Source: Bradysia coprophila
Taxonomy: Eukaryota; Arthropoda; Insecta; Diptera; Sciaridae
Assembly (NCBI RefSeq): GCF_014529535.1
Contig: NW_023503608.1
Coordinates: forward strand, 10,714,501-10,778,500
Direction: 5' to 3'
Length of the DNA stretch: 64,000 nt
The position numbers were made by a program, and so were the translations under genes. Shown piece after piece: positions 35,236 to 50,200 of the stretch. The number at the start of each line of letters is the position of its first letter. The stretch's first letter is position 1. The notes beneath the pieces are model-generated. The model was not told the DNA's origin, made no database searches, and saw nothing but the letters and a program-made list of their open reading frames with translations.

Positions 35236-38200
35236 ATGGCCATACTTAGTGCTTGTTGTTGGTGGAGTATAAGGCGAGGTGCATTTGCTAGTGTGTTTTA
35301 TTCTCTTGTAAGTTATTCGTTAACTATAAAAGGAAGATACTCTAGGGCAATCGTATCTCGAAATAATTTTTTCATTTAAGAAAATTCTAAAAAAAAAGCA
35401 TTTCGTCCAACGGTACTGAGCGAGTGCATAAATGTAAACAGAAATCTTGTTTACTCTTTAAGAGTTTAATAAACTAGGTAATCACTGAAGTGAACTTAAT
35501 TATACACAAAATTCTCGTAAAGAGGATATTGAATTTTGTTTTTAATAGGAAACTGTTTCGGATTGAACTTCCGATTAGTAGTACCGTCATGTTCGTAATT
35601 TTTTTGATTCATGAATATCATGAATATGTAGAATTGTGGAACGAACACAGGTTTCGTTTTCAACTTGAATTGTTTCAAAAACATCTCTCTGTATGTTTCA
35701 TATCTAGTAATTTTACATTGTGCATCCGGACTCAGTTTGGTTTTGTATTTGAGACATTTTTCAACTGACAACTGTATTTCTTTTGGCAAAAAGTCTCATT
35801 GTTTTATGTAGGGTAAATTGGCAGTGATTTGAGGGGTTTTTTTTTTTAATTTTTCAACTTAATAAGTTGTTTTCATGTTAGCTTTTCGTATCATAGAACA
35901 ATGAGTACACAGTTGACGTCGAAATTTAGCGAAAAATAATAAATTTTACATGAGTTTTTGCATTTGATTTAATTTTAATGTTTTCAGTGAATTTCTTGGT
36001 GAATTTAGAGTGGCGGTATGTGGATCGTGAATTGTGGTATTGAAATGAGATATAAATGAAAATTGTGAAAATTTAATTTTAATGAACAAAGCAAAAGCTT
36101 TAAAGGATATTTTACAATTACAGACTAAGCGAAAATATTTTTAAGCAAATTATAAATGGAATATGATTTTTTGTTGGATATGAGGACTTTGAGTTAATAA
36201 AATGCAAATAAAAGCTGGAAGTCGAACCAATTAAAATAAATTTTATTAAAACGAGAAGAATTTTCTTCGAAGTTCAGTTGTGAAAAGCATTTCGATTTAT
36301 AATAATGATTTCTTGAGAAGACGTCAATTTAATTTTTTTGCACGTATCCAATCCACAATAAATCGTTATTTTTTTCAAACGATAATAATGTCGAATATTT
36401 TGCAATAAACTTTCCGATACTTCAGGTTTATATGTTCAACGGAATTGCGAATAAAAATTGTTAATATTTTTTGACTTACAATAAATTCTCATCGATATTA
36501 AATGAAAGATTGTAGCGTCTAGTGTGCGACTTTAACATAAAATTTTAAATGGACTTGGACATCGCTCATTCGTGGGTAGCCTTTAGAAGGCTCTTAGAAA
36601 AGCAAACGTAATCAAAATTTAGTAGGCGAAAATATTTGTATTGTTCTGTATTGTGCTTCAGTGTTCTTGTTTGATGGAATACAAGGAACGATAGTTTCTT
36701 TTCCAGTGCACGCAGACACCTGAACATCACCTCAATTTTGAATGTGTTGTGGCCTTTTACATTTAATCATAAAAAAGTTTTATTTCAGAAATTGTATTTT
36801 ATGTTGTTTGTGTCAATGTAAACCTGAGATTTAATTCCCAAAGATATAACAAAATTACCAGAAATCTCAAACTTTTTGTGCCGCGGGCAAACTTATAAAC
36901 CGACAATTTCAATTCGAATTATGCTATTCATCATTCCGCATCCATACCATGTTCAATATATTGACATTTCTATATATTCATACATGCGAGTCGTAATGTT
37001 GTACTCTTGCGTTAAAGACTTGTGAAATTAATAGAAATAATTGGGAATGAAATTGTCGATACTTGTGATTCTACAGCTGGCAAAACTAATTTTTGTGATT
37101 TTCAAAACCATTGCACCCTGCTCGTTATCAATAATAATTGTAAAATGTCGGTGTAATTATTAATATTCAAACAAAGAGTACCATAAAGAAAATTCTGAAT
37201 TTAACCAGCAGTGACACTGACTCAGTGTTCGGCATACAAGCACTATGCGCTTAAAATTTTATTGCATGTTTTAGATTAGATAGCAAAACACCATATATCT
37301 TCTGGTATATTTTTACTAGATACACAGAAAAGAGCAACGGCAACTCAAATACAGTAAATATCTTCGTCTTTCTCTCTCTCTCTCTCTGCTGCATTCACTG
37401 ACTGTCAATCCTTATGAGCTTTTCCTCCTTAGTAATTGAAAAATTTAATCTTACGTTTTAGAAACACTTTTTGAACAAACAACTATTTTGTGACAAATTT
37501 TGTATTTCATAAAAGTCCATGGCACTAAGAACATCTACGTTTTCATCCTGGTATAGCTTTATATCTATCTAAATACAACGCAAACATTGTCTTATAATTT
37601 CATTCAAAAAGGAAATTGATTCGTAAAAAAATTACCATCATTGTCTCGCAGCCAAAGTATTCGAATATGCATTTCAAGGGATGATACAAAAGAGAGGTGA
37701 TATTCTCATGAAATTCTAGTTAGGTATTAAAACGGTTTGGGTGAACACTGCAAAACGAATCGAAAAGTAACAAGAAATATTTTTAAATAATGCAGAATGT
37801 GTGCAATGTTACATTTACATAATGCACTGGTACACGATATTCCTAGAATGTAGCCATGAATGTTGCTCATTGAAATGAGTTCTTATTTCGTATAATGCTT
37901 TGGATTTTTTATTTTCATCAAAAATAAAGACATTTCCATTGAAAATGTAGCAGTTGAAAATTAGATAGAATTTCGTTGGTATATATGAATGTTAACAGGA
38001 AAATACAAAATTCAAAGCATTACATTCCACACCTATGTACATAATATGTGGAAATCTATAGTATACCAATTGTTTTGCTTGCTGTTAACATTGTAACATA
38101 TATAAGCTTTTCATACAAACATTTGAATTTTTACTGAGACAATATGATGAAGAAAACATTTTCTTTCATGCCTAGACATATGGGCTTAATTGAATTTAAA

Positions 38201-41200
38201 ATAAGTCCATTCAAATATAGCACCAGACTACTGGTGCTCCACGAATCAGGTGTGAATAACTAAATCAGAAGAGCTTCTTTGGATGTATTATACGGTTTTA
38301 TCAACATCATAATAAAATGGATTTCGTAGTTTCTCGTGGAGAAATATCCAATTTTCATTTCTCATAAATATGAAAATTCTCAAAATTCTAGACACAATAA
38401 TCGGGAGATTTAATGTTTACATTTAACATGAAGTAAGGCCATTGTGAGGCGAAATACGAAAAAAAAAATGGATTTATGTAAATTGGTCGCGATAGCTCGA
38501 ATATTCATGAAATCAAGTTGAACATTTTAAGGTAACATTATTTGAACTTTGTTTCTATATAAAAAGCAGGGTAAAACATTCAATGTCACCTTGGGTGTAG
38601 AAAATACCAACAATACACAGAGAACATTATACAGATTATGTGTTTCAGATATTTGCAACAACAGAATTAGAATAAATGTCGAGAATTATTCGTATATTCG
38701 GATACTTTGCGAAGGAATATAATTTTCAACGAATAATTCATAAAACAGTCTCTTTGACAGCATTATACGAGAGAAACCAACCCCAAAATCAGGGTAAATA
38801 AGATTGACAGGTATTTTATTCCGGCAATATAATATGCGGAACGAGAGCTTTAAAGAAATTGAGTTATTTAATTCAAATTGATTTTGTATTTTCATTCAAG
38901 AGCTGGTCCACATTATCAGTATGATAAGATTGTTTCGGTTTTCTATCCAATATTTCGAAAATTGGACATACCCGAGGGGTAACCGACTGGCCAAAATGGT
39001 GGCAAATCAATTTCTAATTCCTTTCAATTCCGTTTAATTACCTCAATTACCGGACCAACTCGTCTAATTGCCGGATTCGCTCTATTTCCTTTCAATTCCT
39101 TTCAATTCCTTTCAATTCGGTTCAATTCCTTTCAATTTCCTTTCAATACCCTTTCAATTTCTAAAAGTACTTCCTGTCAATTCCTTTTAATTGCTCTTAA
39201 TTCCTTTTATTTCTTTAATTAACGGATTAACACCACTACTTGCCGGATTCGCCCTTCAATTCCTATAATTTCAATCAATTCCTTCAATTCCACGAATTTG
39301 AATTTTCGAAATAATTGCTCGATATTTCCAAATACAGCCAAGGACAGTCAAAAAAGTGCATTTTTATGATTTTCGTTTTTATCGATTTCAGCTGTTTTAA
39401 CAATACAAATTACAATAACAAAACAGCTGAAATCGATGAAACACGTATAGAATAAAAATGCACTTTTTTGACTGTCTCAGGCTGTAGATATAAATTTAAA
39501 GTCAAAGTTAAACCCTTGAGCATTTTGGAAAAAGAATCGTCAGACTATATCAAGACTATGTTGTCCTACATTTGTGACTCATTTGGTTAGAATCTTTAAT
39601 TTTTACTCATACTTTTAGAAGAGATTTTTCAATTTCAATTTACATTAAACCGTCCAATTGACTGCAGTTTTGTTTAAAATGATTTCACATCGCACATCAT
39701 TGTTTATTTTAGATAAATAGTATTTTTCGTACAAAGCCAGGAAATGGCGAAAAACTTTTGTGCATCCGACAAATGAAATATGACATATTTTGCCATGATT
39801 TTTCATTAGGAAATGTCAGTTTTTCCCGAACTATATATCGTGCAGAATTTACGTATATGTTGTGGACGGTATATTTTAGGCAATTTCGCGGATTGTAGTG
39901 CGAGCGAAGTGAGGGCGACAAGCGAAAGTGCCTAAAATAAATCGTCCACAACAGATGCGTATACAACTTTTCATGCTGAGGGGCTAAGTTACGAGAAACA
40001 TTCCGTAATTTATGCCCAAGGCATGAAAAAAACTTCATTTCTTGACGATTTATGGTGCGGGAAAGAAATTACATGAATTTTTCCATGACTATACGATTGA
40101 TTAATATGGTGAATGTGAAGTGTGTCTGTTTTCAAGTAAATTTCTGTTTTGTCTATTTCAGTTGTCCGATGCACAAAACGTTGTTCGTACCTCGACAGGA
40201 AATGGATTTGTTCAGCACACGTCAGCAAAAGCCAAAACACTCAATTTTTTGTTTCGTTCAAGTGATCGACATCGTAAGATTTTAGGCTTTTGAAAAGTTG
40301 ATGTCGGTGATGCCTTTTTTTGTAAATTTGGTTTGAAACTAGAGCATTTCGCATCGCCAATGCCCCAGCCTAACATTCCCCCGATGAATATTCACTTGTT
40401 TGTTGCGGCTCAAACTCTTCCGTATCTGATTCACAAGAATCCTCTGAAGAAGAATCCTTCAGTGTGCATATTTTGAACATAAAAGGACGTTGTACCAGTT
40501 CTAAAATGGAACTGATCAACACTGTACACTGTTATTTATTGTGCGGGAGCTTTTAAAATTAAAACAAAAAAGAAATAATGTGGTTTTGCATTCGCTGGTC
40601 CTTCTTTCCGATTATCACACTTATCAGCATTTACTCTTATTTACTTTCAATTCCTTACAATTCCACATATTTACAGTCAATTCCTATCAATTCCGATCAA
40701 TTACTGCCATTTCCGATCAATTCCAGTCAATTCCGGTCAATTCCAATTATTTACCGGATACTCCGGCAATTCCTTTGAGGGTGTGTAGTCAATTTCCCGA
40801 GTCGGTTACCCCTCGGACATACCAATAACATTAATGTGACGACGTATGATTTGTATGACCTGTAGCACGACAGAGTAAAGTTATCCGGGCAGGAGCGCTG
40901 ATCTGACTAGCAACCTGAATAATCTAGTATATTTTGCGAATAATATTTTTCAATTTATGTCACTGTTCATTTGAGTTCATTTTCATACAGTGTTTTTTGA
41001 TCCCTTATTTGACGTTTCAAAAATGGTTTATTTTACTCTGCCGTGCTTGTAGAACAATTAAATGAGTCAATATTATTGCGAATCTATTGAATTTATTTAG
41101 TACCAGTTTCCGCGCGTGTTCTACTATAAATTTATTTTTTAGTTGAGGTTCCACTCCATACAAAACACAATTACATAGTGCATTTTGTGACAAAGGTCTG

Positions 41201-44200
41201 AAAATTTGACCAATCGGTCAATCGGACTTCCAGAGTCTAATGCGTGGAGCCCAAAATTTTAGTCCCTTCCCTTCTCCTCACACCTCTTTAAAGTTTACGG
41301 TGCAGAGGTACGTTTGATGAATTATTGTGAAGTCGCCATGACTCCTACAATAGCTATATATAGCTCAAATGAACGAGGAAAGTCCAAAGTTTTTTTTTGA
41401 CACACTTTGGTTTTCCAAATTTTTCACTTTCATTGGACTATGCACTATGCAATCGCTAAGAACCCCCACTATATGAATCAAAGAACAATAGGTTTTCGAC
41501 TTCTGACACAATTCCGTAGACTGATACCAACAACTTCTACTGCATTCATAGTCACCTTTCACAGATAGTGAGCATGTCACTATAGAGATTGCTATCGAAT
41601 CTGTTACTTGATATATCAAATGCATATTGTCTAAATAAAAATCTTTTACTTCATCCGTTCAAAAATGTATTTTGCTATAACATCACGGCACGTTAGATGA
41701 CCTCATTGGTTAATTTGGTCGATAGCAAATGATTAGCCGTCTATTCATTTAAGCTTATCTCGGTCCGTGAGCGAACGGTGAAGCACCATTTGTTGTCAAG
41801 AAATATACACTTCCAACAATCCCAGGTCCATCTTGAACAGGCTCTCCTCCCATACGTCTACTTGTACCGCTCACTACGCAATTTCTATTGCGAATATCGT
41901 CTAAATCTCTGCACCGAATAGCGCCAAAAATTTGCATTGGATTGACTGACTCTGCCATTAATGGCCTTACTAGACTGTGACCACATTGTCCAGTTAGATC
42001 TACGCCACACCCCGGCTGACTAGTGCCCTGAAATATGTGATAATTATTGAAAGATTTGAACTATCTTTGTTCAGTGTAAATTTACCCAATTTGGATAAAA
42101 ATTGGCATGTGCAATGGGATGTTGGAATCCGAGTCTACCACCATCTGTTATAATTGCCTCCACATAATTAGCATCTGTATGATGAATCCTGTTCACTGGA
42201 TCATCAAGAGAGAAGAGAGGTCCGGCCTATTTATTCAAAAATTTAATTGAATATTCATAAAACATGCACTGCCTTTCGTACCGCATCTAAGCCGACTATG
42301 AATTCCACTCTTCCTCGCGTTGTTCGTTTTCCTGCCGCTCCAGCCACGTGTGCTCCTACAAAATTCACACAAAATTCAACGTTTTATGTTAAATCTACAA
42401 CGAACAGTTCTTTCACCTAACGAGTGACCCAATAATCCAACTCTCGAATGAGGTAAACCGTTAACGTTTAAGAAATCAACAAATTGCGCAAGAACATGAC
42501 CAACTTCATTTACGCGATTTCGTGCAAGAATATAATTTGGTGTACCTGCTCCCAATCCCCAGTCTAAAGTGAAGAAATTGAAATCGCCACGATTCAAGTA
42601 CGCGTTCCTCAGCACCGAACCGGTACCATCATGTCCGCCTCCGTTCCACCCTGAAGTTATTCGAATTTGAATTGAATAAATGCATCGAAGCCCAAAGCTT
42701 AAATGCAAAACTTTCTGTATTTACCGTGAATGTGAAATCGCGTCTGATGATTAACATTAAAGTGACTGTTGATAAGCTGACCATTATTATTTATTTGGAT
42801 AAATTGAGGTGACGTTGGATTGCTTCTGGTGAATAAACGGAACACAGCATCGTTGAATGCATTGAATAGTGGTGTTATCTCCTGATTATCGTTGCTTCGG
42901 ATATCGACCAGATGCATATTTCCGCTGGAATCTGGGACTAGTTGCCAATCCTCTTCGTCAACATTTCGAGTATGATTTAACGGAATAGCAGCAGCTGGAA
43001 GAAAGTAGATATTCAGTTTTCCAGATTATTCCTCGCAGTCAGTGCAGTGTTTTTCCATATTACCAGAAGCCACAATTAATGCAAGAGCAAACAGCTTCAT
43101 GATGTGTCTTAATATGAACTCACAATTAAAACATCTTTCATTTTATAGTTCGCACATTTTATCTTATCGAATATTGTTATCCCAGCCCATTGTTCCTTCG
43201 TTTCCATTCGCTGGTGTCAAAGATTTCTTTATCGCATTGACGTTTTTGATTTTATATCTCGCAGAATTCACCTAACAAATTCACAGGCTGGGCAGAGCAG
43301 CGTGCTTGTTTGATAGTGTCGCTACTACTATAGCGTACAGAGTGTCGAATTTCGTTTGACCTGCTGAATAACTACTAACTCCTGCGTTTAGAAGTGTTTT
43401 TATGAGAGATTGAAGTAGTAGATTATAAACTTTTCTAAGAAGATGACTCTATCGACTCAACTATCTGAAAATAAGCATTTTCTATTGACACTGTAATATC
43501 TACGACAGCAAGGACAAAAAAGCGATGGGTGCTGTTTAATATTGTCATTGAGCTTGCCTACTTATGCGTAACGCTTCAACATTTATCACCGAGCTTTGAA
43601 AGCTAATTCCAATCACAAAAAAAATTCCTCTCTTTCACTCAAAGGAAACAATTTCCCGCATAAATTGCAAAAATAAAAACATGCTGTACATTGTAGTCCT
43701 TTTATGATATAATGTTATACCTTAATTTTCTACGTTTCCGCATGTATCTTTTCCAAAATTTTATCATTTTCATGGCACTCAAGGGAAATGGTGTTGCCAT
43801 TGTTGTATCGTTAATACCATGGTAAAATTTCACTGAATAAGTTCATTTTAGCGAGTGTGTTTCGGAGTTTAGGCGAACAAAAAACAGTAAATTTGGGTAT
43901 TTATTGTTTTGAATACAAGTAATTTATGTCACCTGTGACAGAAGGATTCCATTTATTGTATTATATACTGTCGCTCAAATTTCCATAATCAGGTCTAAAG
44001 TGGTAGCATAAATTTCATTTCAGATTAATTGGTGTACCCAATTTATTAATAAAAGTAAAATTTTATACAAATATAAATGGAAAGCATGGAAAGCTGATAC
44101 TTTCTGGTGGGGTCGTGGATGTGTAATACACATTGTGTATACTTTAGTAAAATGTGTATTCGCATTCAGTTTTCAATACTCCTGTGAAAGTCAAACATAA

Positions 44201-47200
44201 ATTTGGGTCACCATGGCTTTTGTTGTAGCAACTGTATTTGTACAAATATACCATCCCAACCCTAATAGTTTATCGTTGTATGCTTCAAAATATCATCTAA
44301 CATACATGAACTTCGCTTTCAATAATAAACAATTTGTGACTTTCATCAAGCTTTTTTTGGCTCTAGTCATCCGGAAAAAGTCGAATTATCGGACCGGAAG
44401 TTGTATCGTACATTTTCGATATCGAATCAATCAAATCAAATTTTTGTCAAAGCAACGGGGAATACGTTTATTTAGTTCTACAATAATAACATTTAGATCG
44501 TGAAGTCATAAATTTCATGAGCTTTGTGAAGCTAAACCATCTTTGCCATAATTAGTTTTAATGTTTTAGTGGTAGTCACGTATAAATAGGCAAGTAAGTG
44601 CACAGTAACTTTTAACGATTCGTCGTATTAATTTAATTATCTAATACCACAAAAGTAAAACAGCTGAAGGAAATCAGATTACAACCATGGTAGCAACAAA
44701 AATTTGATGCTGAGTAAGGAACAGTATACGAAAGGTTATAAAGGATGTTTTTGTTTGTTCGAACAAGTTAAACAAAAAATACTTTTGATGCAGTAAAATA
44801 GCAATAATGTTAGGCGTTCAGCATAGCTCATCTAATCTAAAAGTTTGTTAGGTTAGTCCATTAAAATATTAAAGTCATCTCACCAGGAGCGGATTAGGTT
44901 TTCGATTCACCCTGTATAAGTGAACATAGAATTTGAATTTTGATCGAACAAGTGAATTGCTTGCATGAGAATGTCGTGAATGCGGGTGTCTTAAGAGTGA
45001 TATCGCCAAATCTTCAGGTGATTGGGAAACAAGCGGTCTCCGATTTTAATGAGTGATAGCTCGTTGGATTCGTCTTTCAATTCTAGGAAACACGTGTCTT
45101 TCACTTTTTCTTAAAAAAATTTGTTTTCTGTGAAAAGCGCTCAAAAGTGAAGACATGCCAGAGGGTACCGAAAACAGTTTTTCGGCAATAACTCAAGAAA
45201 AAATTATTTTAAATGGTTGTAATGTTGTACGATTGTCGGCCTTGAAAAGACCTACAGGTAGAGTATACGCACCGCTTGGTGCTAGTTGATCCACTAGAGT
45301 TATGACTAGAAATATAGTGAATGTTCGGAGAGTCCGCCTTCTCTGCAGCTTCGATGTACCACGGAACTGAGTATGGGGTGTTGTAGCTGGCCTCACCCAC
45401 TATCGTTGCACATATAAATGAACCCAGTACTTTTGGGCTGCAAGCCTACAGAAGTCTTGAAAAAAAAGTTGGTGCCAAAATGTAGATTGTTTCCTTCTTT
45501 CTGAGGGCCCAACTGCCAGAAGAGCATCTGGAACGGTACTTCTTCAATCATTTTTTATTGTCTACTATTCTTTCACCTTATCAATAGAAAAACGCTTCGC
45601 TATGTCGCGAATATATCAGATCCACTATTAGTAATATCAAGAGAAAAATCATTAAAGTTTTCTCCGAGGATTTTAGTCAAATAAAGTGTTAGGTTAGCGT
45701 ATAGCAAATGACCTCAGGACTACGGAACAGTAATTAGTTTTTCAATTGGACCAATATTTGCTACGTGACAGGAGTTTGGAAAACCGTTTGCTCCCACTTG
45801 ATCGTATCGTTTTTCGAAACTCCTGTCGCGTAGCAAATATTGGTCCAATTGAAAAACTAATTACTGTTCCGGACTCCTGAGGTCATTTGCTATACGCTAA
45901 CACTTTATTTGACTAAAATTCTCCGAGAAAGATTTAATAATTTTTCACAAGAATTACTAACACTGGATATGTTGTAACGACCTATATTCGAGTCAAAGTG
46001 AAGCGTATACGGTAAGGGAATAGTAGACGATACAAAATTACTCACGTAGAACCGTTCCAGACGCTGTTCTGGCAGTTGGGCCCTCAGACAGAAGGAAAAA
46101 ATCTGCATTTTGGCACCAACTTTTTTCAAGACTTCTGTAGGCTTGCAGCCCAAAAGTACTGGGTTCATTTATATGTGCAACGAGAGTGGGTGAGGCCAGC
46201 TACAACACCCCATACTCAGCTCCGTGGTACATTGAAGCTGCAGAAAAGGCGGACTCTCCGAACATTCACTATATTTCTAGTCATAACTCTAGTGGATCAA
46301 CTAGCACCAAGCGGTGCGTATACTCTACCTGTAGGTCTTTTCAAGGCCGACAATCGTACAACATTACAACAATTTAAAATAATTTTTTCTTGAGTTATTG
46401 CCGAAAAACTGTTTTCGGTACCCTCTGACATGTCTTCACTTTTGAGCGCTTTTCAAAGAAAACAATTTTTTTAAAGAAAAAGTGAAAGACACGTGTTTCC
46501 TAGAATTGAAAGACGAATCCAACGAGCTATCACTCATTAAAATCGGAGACCGCTTGTTTCCAAAGTTAAAAAAATCACATGAAGATTTGGCGATATCATT
46601 CTTAAGACAGAATTAGTTAGACCCTTCCCACTTTCCATTTTGAATTTTCAGCGCACTAACGGCGTGAATTGCCAAGTGAAATCTATCGATGCGAATTGTA
46701 AGCTATCGGTGACGTAAAGTTTACCTCGATCCGAAAGCTCTAGCAGCATAAATAACTATTAATTCATCATAAAAAAGAGAGTGAGTTGATACATAGCACA
46801 TTTTCCAGTAGAAACATCCAGCAGACAGTTAAGGAAAAAAATCGAAAATGCCTATAAACATTTGGTGGTCAACAAATTACTGGATGCCACGTACAAATAT
46901 ACCCCATTTCGATACGGAAACAGGTCTATCGATTATTCTGTCATTCGAGTACATAAATTTTTCTATTCATAGACCTTCTCGTCCATAAAACTTTTGAAAT
47001 TGGAGTACGAAAAATTGTGGTCCAAACAAATACTACCAAATAAGCTAATTATGTTTGAATCATAATTCTAATCACTAGTTCTCGTATATGTAAATATTCC
47101 ACAGTCCTGGATCAAACTGTTTTACTTCGGCTTTATTTCAGTAGTTTTCTTTGAACGAAAGTTAGTTACCCTACATTTTATTACAACCTTTCATGTATGT

Positions 47201-50200
47201 CGTCCGTATTATTAATATCCAACCTGTTACATCATTGATCAAAGGTTTTACGACAAATTGTAATAAAATCTTTTACTTCATTTGTTTTAACATTAATTTT
47301 ACTATAAGCGACCGCAATATAGTCGGAGTTCATGATAATTTTTGTCGTCGCTGCCCAGCCATCTGTAAAATGATTTTCGACCTCCAACAATATCGATTCC
47401 GCAAACCATTTCTTAAATACCTGAAACTCTTCATAAATTTAGAAATTGAACGTTTATACATATTCCGTCTCAATTTGTTTTTAATGCTTGTGACAAATTA
47501 ATTAATTGGTTTAATTTGCTTGAAGCCACTAAACGGAACGTATTATAGTACAATAAACGATATTTGGCTTCTATATTTTACTATTTGATTAGAAGTGATG
47601 GATATTCGTCTATATCTGCATTTTATGTTATTCATGCGGAAATTAAAGTTAGGAAATGTTTATTGTTATAGTCCTCACTAAACGTATACATTTTCACGAA
47701 ACAAATATACTGCCAAAATCGAAATGATTTAAATGTAGCGATAGCTATAAATAGACATCCTCGAAACGTAATAACAATACATATATATGCGACGGGTATT
47801 CAATCAAATCCCAACAAGAAATGGAATAAGGAAAAGTTTGCAAATTGTGTATAATGTGATTGCTGGAAAGTTACAAATTTTCCGACTCATTTCCCAAGTG
47901 AATAATGAAATTGTTGCCACTGTATAATATTATTTTCTGGAACGAAACTTGGTTGATTTCTTTTTTTCCACAGTAATTTTTTATATCTACCGTTAGAGAA
48001 TTTATTTGGAATGCATACAAAAAAAGAAGCAGCAACGACGGATCCTAGACATTTCCTTCCAAAATAGCTTAGTATAAATTTATTATTTTTATAAACTACT
48101 TGTACTACTTATATATCAATTCTGTGAATTCATACATTTAAAGTATGGTTGACTGAAACGAGCATCAATTTATTATTTTTTAAAAAGATTATGTTGCCAC
48201 AAAGGCGATTGCGATAGAGATAAGAAATAAGTCGTGGCTTTTTATTCGCTTAGCTGTTTTTGTTATAATGTAACAAATGTTTTTCTTGCTTATGGAAACA
48301 TAATATTTATGTGTGACGGTACACAGGCCCCAAGTCATAGAGTACACATAACTCTGTACTTAAATTATTACAATCGGATTTAAGTAAATGCTATTATTGG
48401 GCATTTCATCTGAAATTTTCAAAACGGTCTGCCGAGGGATTGTTGAAGTTTACAACCGAAAAAGACCGAAAACATGAACTTTTCTTGCAGAAATTTCTTG
48501 AGGTACACGAAACGTACATGGTCGTGTGGAGTGTTATTATAAAGGTAATCGTATGCTGTTTTAGGGCAATAATTTTAATCCCAATAAGACCCTATTTGGC
48601 TCGGAAGAACATGCAATTACCTTTCTAATGACACCCCATACGACCCTGTACGGCTCGTGTAACTGGAGAATTTTCTGAAAGAAAACTGTGTGTTTTCGGT
48701 TTTCGTTTACCTCCCACTAGCCACACAAGCTTTGAAGAATTTTTTAAAAAATTGTTTTGGCTTCTAGGATCGAATACCTTTCTAGGCACATATCAAAAAT
48801 TCCTCTAAGAAATGCACCCGATTTCGGTAGGCTGTTTTTCAAAGAATCCCTTTAGGCAATATGCGAATCAATACTATAATCATAAATTATTGAGTATTAC
48901 AGGAAAAACATTATTTGTATTCCTCTGTTTACAGCGTTTACAGTATCGCCTAGTGTTCAATACAAATTTGTATTACAAAATCTTCTAGTTCATTATGTTA
49001 ACAAACATTTCGCAATATACGAGCACCCTTACATTTGCAGCTCAACAAGATGACAAGCTATTTTCAAAAGTTCAGAACGTTTCTTAACGGCAAATTATCA
49101 ATTTTTTCAGGCAGGGAATTTCGGTATGAATTTGCTTTAGCTGTTTTTCAGCTGATCTACACATACTGATATTTCAACGTTTTCTTAATGTAATTGTCCA
49201 AGCGATTTTCGACTGAAAAATATCATCAGCCTATGATCAAATTTCCAAATAATCGATACAATATCAATCGAATGGATTACCGATAATCGATAAATTTCGG
49301 CTAATAATCAAATTATCAGTCAATTATCGAATTTTGAGCCTATATATGTCGATTATCAGCCAATAATTCCCGATTATCAGATGATATTTTATCGATTGTC
49401 GATGTAGATTCGATGACCATTGATTTTTTCAAAATATCGATAATCGATTCTACAGAAATAATCGATATTTTATCAATCGAATGAATTATCCAATATGCCC
49501 ATAATATATAGTTGAGTATATATGTATGTAACAAACGATTCTCTGCATTGACATGTTAAATATTGGTTCATTCGCAGTTTATTTTGATAAAACTTTATTG
49601 GAGTCAATAAATTAAATCAATAAATTTAATTTGAAAAAGATTTGTGCTAGTTCGAGATAAGGTAGATTGAAATAAATTACTTTTTACACATAAAAGACGC
49701 CCCAATTCTAAAAAGAAAACAACAAATTTAGATCGGTAATTTATCTATGGTTATAGAAATCAAACGCTTTGTGGGTAATTTATGAACATCTCTCTACTTT
49801 TCCATTTGGAGTCTATCGAATAGAATGCATATAATGGTTTTGGTGTCTCATATATGAAATGGAGACTGAAGGATAACATAGTAATAGCACATCATTTCGT
49901 TGAAGCAACAGTACGTCATTTATAATCCATCACAAGATGTTACTCATCAAATGCAAAGTATATATCTATATCCTATATGCAATCAGCAATACATTCATAC
50001 AATGAAACTGAATATGTTTCATGAACAACAAGCAAATCAGTTGAAATGAGGCAGTACTTCTCAGAAAGGATTTTATCGATCGATTTTACAGAGAGGGGCA
50101 ATTTAGTTTCTTGAGAAGAATAATAATATGATAAGTGTACCTATAGTAGACAATTAAACAATGTCATTCGCATAATTACGTAAATTCAATCGCTAATGAA

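Larger units (their letters stand above)
38963..40824. mobile_element. 1.86-kb terminal-inverted-repeat element with CAATTCC minisatellite arms
   Basis: The ends share CCGAGGGGTAACCGACT (38972-38988; inverted at 40799-40815), with TTGG just outside on both sides. Just inside each end is a degenerate array of a 7-10-base unit, CAATTCC(TTT): dense at 39000-39290 and again at 40645-40775, both on the plus strand. Two further palindromic elements lie inside (39343-39477 and about 39715-40215). No transposase frame is seen. Open frames in the array are repeat artefacts. Confidence 0.7.

Noticed and set aside
35490..35789. Two overlapping open frames of more than 90 codons on opposite strands
   Set aside because: Neither shows a recognisable domain; they lie in intron 1 of the tetraspan gene and are in AT-rich sequence where such frames arise by chance.
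40541..40828. Two overlapping open frames rich in Ser, Gln and Phe
   Set aside because: Both are readings of the CAATTCC minisatellite and its flank, not a protein gene.
44213..44503. Open frame with good ATG context, 96 codons
   Set aside because: No domain, signal peptide or splice partner; composition is like the AT-rich surroundings.
45193..46393. Paired open frames of 63-105 codons in the fold-back arms
   Set aside because: They occur in both arms because the arms are copies; there is no domain and two frames are open at once, so coding is not supported.
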